DNA from: Impatiens glandulifera
Lineage: Eukaryota; Streptophyta; Magnoliopsida; Ericales; Balsaminaceae
Direction of reading: 5' to 3'
DNA: 64,000 nt
Assembly: GCF_907164915.1 (NCBI RefSeq)
Contig: NC_061862.1
Coordinates: forward strand, 120,989,533-121,053,532
Notes under the pieces: model-generated
The model's input: only the letters and a program-made list of their open reading frames with translations
What the model was told of the DNA's origin: nothing
Databases searched by the model: none
Position numbers and translations under genes: made by a program
Shown: positions 1 to 9,865 of the stretch, one piece after another
How the letters are laid out: the number at the start of each line of letters is the position of its first letter
Position numbering within the stretch: the stretch's first letter is position 1

Positions 1-192
1 CCCTGCCTCACCTTGAGAATAGAGGGAAGTCTTTTATCCCCATATCGATGTGGAGGAAAAATCATATTATTTGGGGAACTAGAGTAGGTAAAACATTAAT
101 TATTATGGAATTATCCGTATTTGGAAGAGTAGGTGAATGTACCCCTGACATCTCTCTTAGGAGGAGAAACATGAAGCTCGAGAGCTGAGGGA
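1..192. other. Unassigned left edge
   Basis: I recognise no gene here. The last bases before the LTR at 193 are purine-rich (GAGAGCTGAGGGA). They could be a polypurine tract, but the LTR is followed by a primer binding site at 9854, so its orientation stays unclear. Confidence 0.3.
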
Positions 193-674
193 TGTTGGAA
201 TTATTTCCAATATTTGGGTACATATATTATTTAGTAAGTGTGTAATAGTTGTTATTATATAAATATTAAAGCCCAATTAAAGTGATCTATTAAAGTATCA
301 AGATTATGGAATTATTTAGACATCTATAATAAATATAGGGATAAATGGATATATTATGGTTAGGTTCTCAACCCATATAGATAGTCTTCCTATTATGTTT
401 CTCTCATCAGACAATATGTTTATGATCATCTCCTAAGAACAATCAAGAAGGAATATCGATAGAGGGTTGAAAGACTTAAACTTACCCACATCATTCATTA
501 CCGATCCAGGTCCATATCTAGAACTAGAAGATCCAAGATCAAAGAGCACTATAAAAAAAGATTTAATACTGACGGCAAATGCCGACGAAAAAAAATCAGT
601 CAGTATATAGAACAACATTGCCGACCAAAGCGATAGTGGTAGGTATTTGGGGATTAATAACGACGACTTAAAAA

Positions 675-1174
675 NNNNNNNNNNNNNNNNNNNNNNNNNN
701 NNNNNNNNNNNNNNNNNNNNNNNNNNNNNNNNNNNNNNNNNNNNNNNNNNNNNNNNNNNNNNNNNNNNNNNNNNNNNNNNNNNNNNNNNNNNNNNNNNNN
801 NNNNNNNNNNNNNNNNNNNNNNNNNNNNNNNNNNNNNNNNNNNNNNNNNNNNNNNNNNNNNNNNNNNNNNNNNNNNNNNNNNNNNNNNNNNNNNNNNNNN
901 NNNNNNNNNNNNNNNNNNNNNNNNNNNNNNNNNNNNNNNNNNNNNNNNNNNNNNNNNNNNNNNNNNNNNNNNNNNNNNNNNNNNNNNNNNNNNNNNNNNN
1001 NNNNNNNNNNNNNNNNNNNNNNNNNNNNNNNNNNNNNNNNNNNNNNNNNNNNNNNNNNNNNNNNNNNNNNNNNNNNNNNNNNNNNNNNNNNNNNNNNNNN
1101 NNNNNNNNNNNNNNNNNNNNNNNNNNNNNNNNNNNNNNNNNNNNNNNNNNNNNNNNNNNNNNNNNNNNNNNNNN
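675..1174. other. Assembly gap (500 N)
   Basis: A run of exactly 500 N inside the left part of the CACTA element. The ORF that reads across it has no meaning. Confidence 1.
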
Positions 1175-1318
1175 GAATGAGTTAAATATTTATAAAGCGT
1201 TTATCAAAAGCTCATTACATTAGTGGCCTCACCTTATAGGAAGGGAAATTTGACGAAATGACCCTAAAGAGGAGCCTAATTACGGATGGTGAGGGCTGAT
1301 AATTTTAATAGCGCTGGT

Positions 1319-4300
1319 TAGGGGTGAGCAAACGGGTAAACCCAACCCATATTCAACCCAAATTAAATTTACCCAACTCATAATTCAACCCATATTATTT
1401 ACTAATATGGGTTGGGTATGGGTTGGGTTGAGTATGGGTTGGGTAACCCAAATTATTTTATTTTTATTTTTTATTTAACATGTATTTGACTCATTTAACA
1501 TATTTTTATTAGTTTAACACGTTTTCACGTTTTGACATTTTTAATACGTTTTTCACACGTTTAAAACGTTTTTGGCACATTTAACACATTTTGACACGTT
1601 GAACACGTTTTTCATGTTTTTGGCATGTTTAACACGTTTTTAACACGTTTAACACGTTTTTGACGTGTTTGACACGTTTTTTCACGTTTTCGACGCGTTT
1701 AACACATTTTGACACATTTTTGGCACGTTTAACACGTTTTAACACGTTTAACACATTTTGACACGTTTAACATATTTTCACATTTTTGACACGTTTCACA
1801 CGTTTTTCACGTTTTTGGCACGTTTTGACACGTTTAACACGTTTTCCACGTTTTTGACACGTTTTGACACGTTTAACACGTTTTTGGCACGTTTAACACG
1901 TTTTTGGCACGTTTAACACATTTTGACACGTTTTTCATGTTTTTGGCATGTTTAACACGTTTTTAACACGTTTAACACGTTTTTGACGTGTTTGACACGT
2001 TTGACACGTTTTGACACGTTTTTTTTCATGTTTTCGACGTGTTTAACACATTTTGACACATTTTTGGCACGTTTAACACGTTTTGACACGTTTAACATAT
2101 TTTTCACATTTTTGACACGTTTCACACGTTTTTCACGTTTTTGTCACGTTTTGACACGTTTAACACGTTTTCCACGTTTTTGACACGTTTTGACACGTTT
2201 AACACGTTTTCGACACGTTTAATACGTTTTTCACATTATTGACACGTTTCACACGTTTTTACATTTTTGGCACGTTTAACACGTTTTGACACGTTTAACT
2301 CGTTTTGAGACGTTTAACACGTTTTGACACGTTTAACACGTTTTTGACACGTTTTTCACGTTTTCGACATGTTTAATACGTTTTCGACACGTTTAATACG
2401 TTTTTCACACATTCAACACGTTTAACACATTTGACACGTTGGACACTATTTTCATATTTTGACATGTTTAACACATTTTTAACACGTATGACACATTTTT
2501 CACGATTACGACACATTTAACACTTTTGACACATTTTTCACGTTTTTGGCACGTTTAACACGTTTTGACATGTTTAACATGTTTTTCACGTTTTTCACAT
2601 TATTAACACGTTTAACACGTTTGTAACATGTTTAACACGTTTGTAACATGTTTAACATGTTTTCACACGTTTTTCACGTTTTTGGCACGTTTAACACGTT
2701 TTGACACATATTCCACGTTTTTGGCACGTTTAACACGTTTTCCTCGTTTTGGCACATTTTGATACATTTAACACGTTTTGACACGTTTAACATTTTTTTC
2801 ACATTTTTGACATGTTTAATACGTTTTCACATGTTTAATGTCAAACGTGTGAAAAACATATTAAACGTGTCAAAAATGCCAAAAATGTGTTAAACGTGAC
2901 AAAACGTGTTAAAACTTATCAAAATGTGTTAACGTGCAAAAAAATATGTTAAACATGTCAAAATATGTTAAATGTGTAAAACGTGTTAAAATGTCAAAAA
3001 CGTGTTAAACGTGCCAAAAACGTGTTAAACGTGCTAAAAACGTGATAAACGTGTTAAACATGTTACAAACGTATTAAATATGTTACAAACATGTTAAACT
3101 TGTTAAGAATGTGAAAAATGTGAAAAACATGTTATATTTGTCAAAAACGTATTAAACGTACCAAAATGTGAAAATGTGTCAAATATGTCAAAAATATAAA
3201 AAACATATTGAATGTGTGAAACACGTGTTAAATGTGTGAAAAACGTGTGAAAATGTGTTAAACATATCAAAAACGTGTTATAATGTTAAAAACGTGTTAA
3301 ACGTGCCAAAAACGTGAAAACCGTGTTAAACTTATAAAAAATGTGTTAACGTGTTAGTTATGTTAAAAACGTGTTAAACGTGCCAAAAAGGTAAAAAAGA
3401 AACGTGTTATATTTGTCAAAAACGCGTTAAATGTATTAAACATGTCAAAAACGTGTTAAACCTGACAAAAACGTGTTATTAGTACGAAAACGTGTTAAAC
3501 ATGTCAAAAACTTATTAAACGTGCCAAAAACGTAAAAACGTGTTAAACGTGTGAAAAACATGTTTTAATTGTGAAAGCGCGATAAAAATATTAAAAACGT
3601 GTTAAACGTGTGAAAAACGTGTTAAACATATCAAAAACGTGTTAAAATGTCAAAAACGAGTAAAACTGCCTAAAACGTGAAAAACGTGTTAAATATGTTT
3701 AAAACGTGTTACACATGCCACAAACGTGAAAATCGTGTTAAACTTATAAAAAAACGTGTTAACGTGTTAGATATGTTAAAAACGTGTTAAACGTGCCAAA
3801 AACGTAAAAAAAGTGTTAAACTTGTCAAAAACGCGTTAAACGTATTAAACATGTCAAAAACGTGTTTAACGTGACAAAAACGTGAAAGACGTGTTATTAG
3901 TGTGAAAATGTGTTAAACATGTCAAAAACGTGTTAAACGTGTCAAAAACGTGTCAAAAACGTGAAAACGTGTCAAAAATGTGAAAACGTGTGAAAAACGT
4001 GTTAAACGTATGAAAAACGTGTTAAACGTGTGAAAAAACGTGTTAAATGTGTGAAAAACGTGTTAAACGTGTGAAAAACATGTTATAAATGAAACGTGTT
4101 AAAAATATTAAAAACGTGTTAGACGTGTGCAAAACGTGTTAAACGTATGAAAAATATGTTAAACATGTCAAAAACGTGTTCGACTTAAAGTTGGAAGATG
4201 ATTAGTTTATATTGGATTAATAATAGAGAATTAAACTAAATTTATATAATTTGGGTAATTTGGGTAACCCTAACCCAACCCAAATTAAACCCAACCCAAA

Positions 4301-4390
4301 TTTAACTCAACCCATACTCAATCCAACCCATACTAACCAACCCAAATTAATATTTTGGGTTTGGGTAAACCCATATTATGCTCACCCCTA
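1319..4390. mobile_element. hAT-type foldback element, 3.07 kb
   Basis: A perfect 8 bp target duplication GCGCTGGT flanks it (1311-1318 and 4391-4398), diagnostic of hAT-type insertion. The ends are TAGGGGTGAGCA and its inverse TGCTCACCCCTA, each followed by about 130 bp of AACCCAACCCA/TGGGTTGGGT subterminal repeats. Nearly all of the rest is two arrays of an ACACGTTT-type repeat in opposite orientation meeting near 2840, close to the exact middle of the element. There is no transposase ORF, so it is non-autonomous. Its transcript could fold into a hairpin of about 1.5 kb per arm. Confidence 0.88.
1490..4185. repeat. Inverted pair of ACACGTTT/AAACGTGT tandem arrays
   Basis: From about 1490 to 2838 the top strand repeats GACACGTTTAACACGTTTTT with variants (GGCACG, TTCACG). 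From about 2842 to 4185 the complementary form AAACGTGTTAAA dominates. A higher-order duplication of roughly 335 bp is visible: the block near 1605-1680 recurs near 1935-2005. Short ORFs here (for example 1983-2183) are repeat artefacts. Confidence 0.9.
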
Positions 4391-4647
4391 GCGCTGGTGA
4401 CCCCCATTTTTTTTTGACAAAAATGTCCCTATTGCGTCACGCACCCTCCAGTTACGTGACGCACCCGAGGGCATTGTAAAAAGTCCACAATGCCCTTACT
4501 ATATAATTAAAAAAATTCCAGTTTTCCCATTTCTTTTCATTTCTTTCTTTCTTGTTCTCTTTATTCACTTCCCTTTCTCCTCCTTCTCTCTAAAAAGGAC
4601 AACCACCGACGATCCCCGACGAAGACGGCGGAATCCCAACGAAGGAG

Positions 4648-5778
4648 ATGTCTCTTTCTGCTACTGGTATTCTTCCTCCTTCCTTTATTTCTCTCTTTCG
4701 ACGCTTTGTTTGTTAGGGTTTAGTGATTAGGGAATGAGTAAGTGAATGCCCACCGTTGCGGCGGAATCTGGGTGCGTAATGCAGTTGTGTAACGCAGTTG
4801 CGTCACGTAGTTACGTTACGCATCTGCGTAACGCACCCCAGACCATTTATAACTATTACTTGCATTTCATTGTTACGGTGTCTCTGGATTGATACTATCA
4901 TTTTTTTCAATTGCAGCTGAAGTATTTGCTGACGTATTTGTTATGTACAATGGAGAGTGGCAAATTGCAGCCAATGGTACCATGTCTTTCTCTGCACAAT
5001 CATGCAAAACTATGGATATACCCCAATGTACTACATTTGCTGAATTAGTTAATATAATTTATGAGACGATTAACGTGCAAAAGTCTGCATATGATTTAGT
5101 GATTAAAGTCATGTATGATCCTTCTGCAAAACTTCCCCCTGTTGTTATTGAGGGAGATAAAGATGTGGGCATGTATTTATCAGGTTGATATCGGGTCGAA
5201 TTTCGTCATCTTCGTCACCACTTTGTGTCTCATTAGTAGAGAAGTACCCAAGTCAAGATAGTACACTACCAATCATTACTCAAAAAACTATACCTGGCGT
5301 TGTTTCTCGAGTTGTTTCTCAACAGATTTTATTTGAAAGTGAAAATGAAGGAGGAGGAGAAGAAGATGAACGGGCTCATCATGAACTGATTAATTATGAA
5401 CGAGTTATTGACTTTAATTATGAACGGGTTAGTGACTTCCAAGCTACTACTAGTCCAGCATCAGCAATTGCACGCACGCCGCACCGGTCAATACCTACAC
5501 CATCTAGTGCAAGAGCGTCAATGGGTATACCATCTAGTGCAAGAGGGTCAATGAGTACACCATCTAGTGCAAGAGGGTCAATGGGTACACCATCTAGTGC
5601 AAGAGCGTCAATGGGTACACCATCTAGTGCAAGACCATCAATGGGTACACCATCGACAGACCCGACAGACGTCTCACCGACAGACCCTTCATTTGCATTG
5701 GCGTTAACTAGTGAAATAAAAATAAATGTGACGCATCGTATCCTACTTGACGCATCCGAGTTGACGCATCCGACTTGA
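4648..5778 (+). pseudogene. MURA-like transposase, N-terminal part only
   Basis: The probable start is ATG 4648, in a short first exon (4648-4666) with a GT donor. After a 250 bp intron ending TTTCAATTGCAG, exon 2 starts at 4917. The joined protein begins MSLSATAEVF and continues VFVMYNGEW. The PB1-like N-terminal region of plant MULE transposases follows, with TFAELVNIIYE and a DKDVGMYL segment. A small indel near 5181 shifts the frame; the second frame continues GRISSSSSPLCVSLVEK, an acidic stretch, and a Ser-rich tandem repeat, and stops at 5778. The zinc-binding, DDE transposase and SWIM domains are all missing, so this copy cannot mobilise itself. A TATA-like stretch lies near 4500, followed by a pyrimidine-rich leader. 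Confidence 0.7.
5500..5655 (+). repeat. 30 bp coding minisatellite (PSSARxSMGT)
   Basis: About five copies of a 30 bp unit encode PSSARGSMGT-type decapeptides inside the MURA-like fragment. The unit is a multiple of three, so the reverse strand also stays open and gives a shadow ORF. Confidence 0.85.
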
Positions 5779-5870
5779 CGCATCCATCTTGTCGCATCCA
5801 TCTTGACGCATCCGACTTGACGCATCCATCTTGACGTATCCATCTTGACGCATCCTACGTGATGCATCCT
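5755..5870. repeat. 18 bp GACGCATCC repeat
   Basis: Six or so units of the type TTGACGCATCCATC or TTGACGCATCCGAC sit just after the MURA-like ORF. Related GCGTCACGCACC and GTTACGCATCTGCGTAACG motifs recur near both MULE ends (4430-4480, 4780-4840, 6270). Confidence 0.75.
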
Positions 5871-5957
5871 ACCAAACAAACAACCTGCATTCAACGAATC
5901 AGGGCGAATCAATGAGGAACGTTCTATAAAGGAAATCAACACAAACTGTATAAGAAA

Positions 5958-6188
5958 TCAAAACAAACAATCACGAAATAAACACAAAATATAAACGAAT
6001 ATAGTGGAATGGTCGAATGAAATGTCAATTTGTTCAAAATCCTCCGCGCTGTGCAAACTCGTCTCCGTTGGAAGTTCTTCGCAGCTATAGGCCATTGAAT
6101 ATGGTGGAATGGTCGACGGTGCCTCTTCGATTGGTTCTTCGGCAATGAAAAAGAAGAGAAAGTCTTCTTCGCCACCATTAGGGTTCAC
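5958..6188 (-). CDS. Small unknown ORF near right MULE end
   Basis: A 76-codon ORF begins MNPNGGEEDFLFFF, with its start about 210 bp inside the right MULE terminus and a pyrimidine-rich CTCTCTCATCC leader upstream. An overlapping frame starts MVAKKTFSSF. The product is acidic, with no motif I recognise. The position suggests the 5' end of a leftward gene driven from the right inverted repeat, cut off or spliced further left. It could equally be chance. Confidence 0.2.
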   Translation of the reverse strand: MNPNGGEEDFLFFFIAEEPIEEAPSTIPPYSMAYSCEELPTETSLHSAEDFEQIDISFDHSTIFVYILCLFRDCLF

Positions 6189-6397
6189 GGCGGAGAAGAC
6201 GGGGAAGACATGGATGAGAGAGAAAATGAATTGAAAATGAAAAAAAAAATTATGACTTTATAGGGTTTAGGGTGCGTCACGCAGGGGTATAATGGTCATT
6301 AAAAAATTTGGGGGTCACCAGCGCTATTAAAATTAAAATTATCAGCCCTCACCATCGGCTATTGACCCCTCTTTAGGGTCATTTCCTCAAATTTCCC

Positions 6398-7008
6398 TAT
6401 AAGAGTGCATTTGTGGAAGTTGCATCGGCCATATCAAAGTTTGAGCTAGTGACTGTTTGTGTTAGTGCTGCACAGGTTAGTTGAAGGAGAAAATGGATTT
6501 GCATTTGCATATACAATTCTTGATTTATATCTGTATTCTTATTCATCAGTTGTTAAATATCATTGGGAAAATGCTCGTAGTCAACTACCGCAAAATGTAA
6601 GGGTGATTGGATAAGAGAGGCATTATAGCTATCTATTTTCAAATTATTTGGGTCATTAACGCTCTTCTTATCGCAGATTATTGCTTGCTTAAGATATGTA
6701 TATTGTTTATTATATATTTTTATTGTGTACTTATGATATTTTCATTTTCAGATTTTTTTTTTTGGATGATTAAGAGTTGCTGAAGGTTGCTATATAGATT
6801 GGAGTTTTGACAATCTTCTAGCAAGTAAGGTTAGTGAAGTTATGATCTTGTGAAAGTATACAATTCAATTACATGTTCTTTAATTCTTTAATTATTTTGC
6901 TGATTTTTCGTCCCTTTTCTTTGTTTCAGATTTTGGATGTTGAACGAGTTCCTAAATTAACACTCTATCATTCTTGAAGATGGAAGCATTCAGATAGATG
7001 GAGAAGAT
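6398..7008 (+). pseudogene. AIH: Agmatine deiminase gene fragment captured by CACTA
   Basis: Exon pieces in order match plant agmatine deiminase, which hydrolyses agmatine to N-carbamoylputrescine in polyamine synthesis. They are FVEVASAISKFELVTVCVSAAQ-like (about 6404-6470), WENARSQLPQNVRVIG (6553-6610), GCYIDWSFDNLLASK (6785-6830) and ILDVERVPK followed, after a frameshift, by SIILEDGSIQIDGE (6930-7005). Introns between them keep recognisable GT and AG sites. The exon carrying the NDSWFRDTGP region and the C-terminal half with the catalytic cysteine are missing, and stops and a frameshift are present, so the copy is non-functional. It ends where ALIX-like sequence begins at about 7008. Confidence 0.8.
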
Positions 7009-8171
7009 ATGATTTCCTATGCTACAAGGTGTTTTTTTGTCTTGGTTTACTAATACTAGGCCTAAGTCAAGTACACTTACCAAAAACTTGCGTGACAGAC
7101 TAAATAGATTTGTTTGAAATTTGAAGCAAGCTTCAGAAAGTGATGTCCGCATTGAGCAATCAATTAGATATAATTTAACTCTTATGTTTCTTAACAAGCA
7201 TTCGGTAAGTATTTAAATTTTATAGTTGGAGCTTCTTCAATTTATGTCTTGACCTTCAAATTCAGTTTGAAAGGATCAGTATATGTCTTTCGTATTGATA
7301 GTGGAGAAATATCATACTAACATGCTCACCTAGGGTAGCTCAAGTGGTAAAAGTCTTGATCTAAGTGGTTGAAGTCTTAAGTTCGGGATGGAGTCACAAT
7401 GGTGTGATGTTGTGCTAGTCTTCTCCAAGAAAAAACGTTGGTCTAAAAAATTAATACTAACATGACTAAATTGATGTTTTCAGATTGAATTTGCCCTTCC
7501 TACATTGTCGAGGTCCATTATGTGACTATATTTAAATAAAGATGCTGTGATTGTGGCCTTAAAGCAAATCTTAGTAGGTTAAATTTATTCCATATTTTTA
7601 GTGCACAAAATACAGTATTAATATTTTTCTAATTTGGACATTCATTTGATAGTAACGATGGATGGAGTAAATGAGAAGTGCCATGAAGATCTATTGATAC
7701 AATCATTAGTTTCCTAATATAATTTATCAACATCGTAGTTTTGCTGAATCGTCCTTCAGAATCTTAGAATTCATGTTCTAGAGTTTAACTTCCTCGGAAC
7801 TTATAAGTTGGGAAACTCATAATAATTGCAGTTTGTTACTTCTCTACAAATATAAAAATAAAATCAATTATGATTCATTTAACTCAGGGATCTTGTTATT
7901 TTTACAAGTAGTAATTATCCAAATTAAACATATGAGTTTCAATTATTGTAAGTTGTTAAATGTGACCTTCTTATTTGATGGAAATAGTGCTAACAATTAA
8001 AATTATATTTGGTATTTTTCTTTTGTTTTTCCTGTATTGAATAGTCATTCTCTATTTTGACTATTTCTTTCAATTTTTACTACTTTCCATTCTTATTGTA
8101 CAGGTAATCGGAGAATCTTGCTGCCCATCGAACAGGAATTGAAAGACATACTTAAAAAAATGAAGAGAAAA
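7009..8171 (+). pseudogene. ALIX/BRO1-like gene fragment captured by CACTA
   Basis: Successive exons match the central V-domain region of plant ALIX homologues, adaptors of the ESCRT/endosomal sorting pathway. Exon 7059-7204 reads RPKSSTLTKNLRDRLNRF, then an in-frame stop, then NLKQASESDVRIEQSIRYN. Exon 7484 to about 7576 reads IEFALPTLSRSIM and a KDAVIVALKQ segment. Exon 8110-8171 reads ENLAAHRTGIEDILKKMKRK. Donor GTAAGT (7205), acceptor TTTTCAG (7483) and donor GTATGT (8172) are intact, but stops within exons rule out a working protein. It joins the agmatine deiminase fragment near 7008 in the same orientation. Confidence 0.78.
7325..7453 (+). mobile_element. tRNA-derived SINE
   Basis: A perfect 11 bp duplication ATACTAACATG flanks it (7314-7324 and 7454-7464). 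Inside are an RNA polymerase III box A-like TAGCTCAAGTGG (7336-7347) and a box B-like AGTTCGGGATGG (7380-7391). The body is about 129 bp and ends in a short A-rich tail. It lies in an intron of the captured ALIX-like fragment. Confidence 0.8.
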
Positions 8172-9189
8172 GTATGTTTATTACACATTTCTCCATGACC
8201 CTATTTTTCTTAATTGGAGCGCTATATGTGATTACATTCTCTGTTCTTTCTCCATTCGTTCTAATGAAGATCATTTGATAATAGTTGTTTAAAATCACCT
8301 AATTATTTAGATTTAGTTCAAGTTAAGCTAAATTTTTACTTATTTCTTATGTTATAAATGAATTAAGTCTAGACTTTATTCAGAGCGTCTAAAAGACAAA
8401 TTAGAATTGTAAATATACTTTTAGTATTTTTCGAGTACTTAGAGTTTAGACAACATTTATAACACTAAATTTTTTGTTTTATCAAATACATTTTTTTGTT
8501 GAAGGGTTTAAGTGTAATACCTTATATCTTTCTTTCAGGAATACCAATATTTTTGTAGCTATAAATTGGAAACTGAGTAAGAGCAATTATTTTTAGTTTA
8601 CCGCTTGCATCTCTCTTTATTTCTAATCTGCGCACTAGAAAGTTACTATTATCATTATCATTTTATATTTTTAATATTCTAATCTATGTTGTTGTTAGTT
8701 ACAAGTTGCAAATTTTAATTGCTTAGTTTTTAACTATTTTCTACGTCACAAATTTTAATTTCTTGGCATATAGTTGATCTTTGTAGTTCAGAATCGAGTA
8801 AATAGAATGATCCAATAGTTGTGAAATATTTGTGCATATTTCACTTTTGTTTTTGGTTCAGGTGGACGAAGTAGATTATGTTGGTGTGCTTTAAGGAGGA
8901 TTCATTTGAATTGCGAAATGGAACTAATAAATTTTCTCTTGAAAGTTTCTCATTTTTCTTGCCTGAAATTGGTCATTTTGTTAAAACTATTAAACAATTT
9001 CAATTTATTTTTGTTGTAAAGAAATATTTATGACATAATTACTTATAAAACAGTTTATTAACACTTTAAAACTAAATATTTTATAATATTCGATGTTTAG
9101 TTTATGTTTTAAGAATATCATTTATTTATTTTTAATATTTTATAAAAAAAAATAACATTACAAATAGGTTACTCAATGTTGAGGGTAAG
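8172..9189. other. AT-rich CACTA interior, no further exon recognised
   Basis: This may continue the captured ALIX-like intron sequence. Short acceptor-like sites (TTTCAG near 8539, GGTTCAG near 8861) precede open stretches such as VDEVDYVGVL, but I cannot tie them to the ALIX family. Confidence 0.3.
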
Positions 9190-9545
9190 AGTGGTCGCCA
9201 TAAAACATTCTATGACGACGGTAAAAGTTGTCGTCATAGATCATTCTATGGTGACGGTAAGAGTGGTTGCCATAGAGTATTTTTGCAATGGTTAGAGTGG
9301 TCGTTATAGAGTCTTCTATGGCGACGGTAAAAGTGGTCATTATAGAGTCTTGTATGGCAACGGTGAGAGTAGTCGTTATAGAGTCTTCTATGGCGATAAT
9401 AAAAGTGGTCGTTATAGAGTCCTTTATGGCGACGGTAAGAGTAGTCATTATAGAGTCCTCTATGGTGACAGTAATAGTGGGCGTTATAGTCATCTATGGC
9501 GACAGTAAAATTGGTCGTTATAGACTCCTCTATGGCGACGGCACT
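9190..9545. repeat. 36 bp subterminal repeat of the CACTA element, 10 copies
   Basis: Ten consecutive units of 36 bp (type AGTGGTCGTTATAGAGTC + TTCTATGGCGACGGTAAA) lie 155 bp inside the right CACTA end. Subterminal repeats of this kind bind the element's own DNA-binding protein in CACTA transposons. The unit length is a multiple of three, so several frames stay open on both strands; those ORFs are artefacts. Confidence 0.85.
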
Positions 9546-9853
9546 AAAATGGTCATTATATGTGTTTTTGAGCAATAACGACAAGTGCAATGTCGAATAC
9601 TAATGACCGCTTTCTCACCTTCCCTTATTATTTATAACGACGATTTATATACAAATACCGATGACTTTTATCGTCGTTATTGAGCTTATTTTTACTAGTG
9701 GAAGATCCGAAGAACGAAAAATAACTTAATGAATCGTTCTTCATTTCAAATTCAGGTATATTTCCGCAACTATATAATATATCAATTTATGGACATAGAG
9801 TATTATGATTATAGTACTAAAGAATAAAAATTTTGATTAAAGAATCTAACAAG

Positions 9854-9865
9854 TGGTATCAGAGC
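9854..9865 (+). other. Primer binding site (initiator tRNA-Met)
   Basis: TGGTATCAGAGC, two bases after the LTR end at 9851, is the standard plant LTR-retrotransposon primer site complementary to the 3' end of initiator tRNA-Met. It fixes the right LTR boundary and shows that the interrupted LTR is a 5' LTR. Confidence 0.85.

Larger units (their letters stand above)
1243..6397 (+). mobile_element. Mutator-like element (MULE) with truncated MURA gene
   Basis: Both ends carry a long terminal inverted repeat beginning GGGAAATTTGA, followed by AAATGACCCTAAAGAGG on the left and the same on the inverted right end. The similarity runs about 100 bp to GGGGGTCACCAGCGCT. The target duplication is unclear: flanks are ttataggaa on the left and tataagagt on the right. 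The interior holds a MURA-like N-terminal gene fragment read rightward and a small ORF read leftward from the right end. A hAT foldback element interrupts the left inverted repeat at GCGCTGGT. The MULE itself interrupts the agmatine deiminase fragment of the CACTA element. Confidence 0.75.
547..9700 (+). mobile_element. CACTA (En/Spm-like) element with captured gene fragments
   Basis: The left end begins CACTATAAAAAAAGATTT and the right end, read inward on the other strand, begins CACTAGTAAAAATAAGC. Both run on into ACTGACGGCAAATGCCGACG-like subterminal sequence. The flanking 3 bp are gag (544-546) and gaa (9701-9703), a one-mismatch form of the 3 bp target duplication. The right subterminal zone carries a 36 bp tandem repeat. 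No CACTA transposase or TNPA-like gene is visible. The interior holds agmatine deiminase and ALIX/BRO1 fragments, a MULE and a SINE, so the element is non-autonomous. A 500 bp assembly gap hides part of the left side. Confidence 0.8.
193..9851 (+). mobile_element. Copia-type LTR, split by a CACTA insertion
   Basis: The sequence starts TGTTGGAATTATTTCC and ends TCTAACA just before a tRNA-Met-type primer binding site at 9854. The terminal TGTTGGA/TCTAACA are inverted, as expected for LTR ends. Leaving out the CACTA insert (547-9700), the LTR is about 0.5 kb. No gag or pol follows the primer site and I found no partner LTR, so this is a truncated or non-autonomous element. The Copia label rests on the primer site and LTR style only. 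Confidence 0.6.

Noticed and set aside
1983..2183. ORF with LTRFDTF peptide repeats
   Set aside because: Translation of the ACACGTTT array inside the hAT foldback element; no coding signal.
1490..4185. Possible CRISPR-like or centromeric satellite array
   Set aside because: Units are contiguous and degenerate, have no spacers, reverse orientation at the midpoint, and lie inside one transposon with an 8 bp target duplication.
9173..9590. Several overlapping ORFs on both strands with repeated MATVRVVVIES-like peptides
   Set aside because: A 36 bp tandem repeat keeps multiple frames open. This is CACTA subterminal repeat DNA, not protein-coding.
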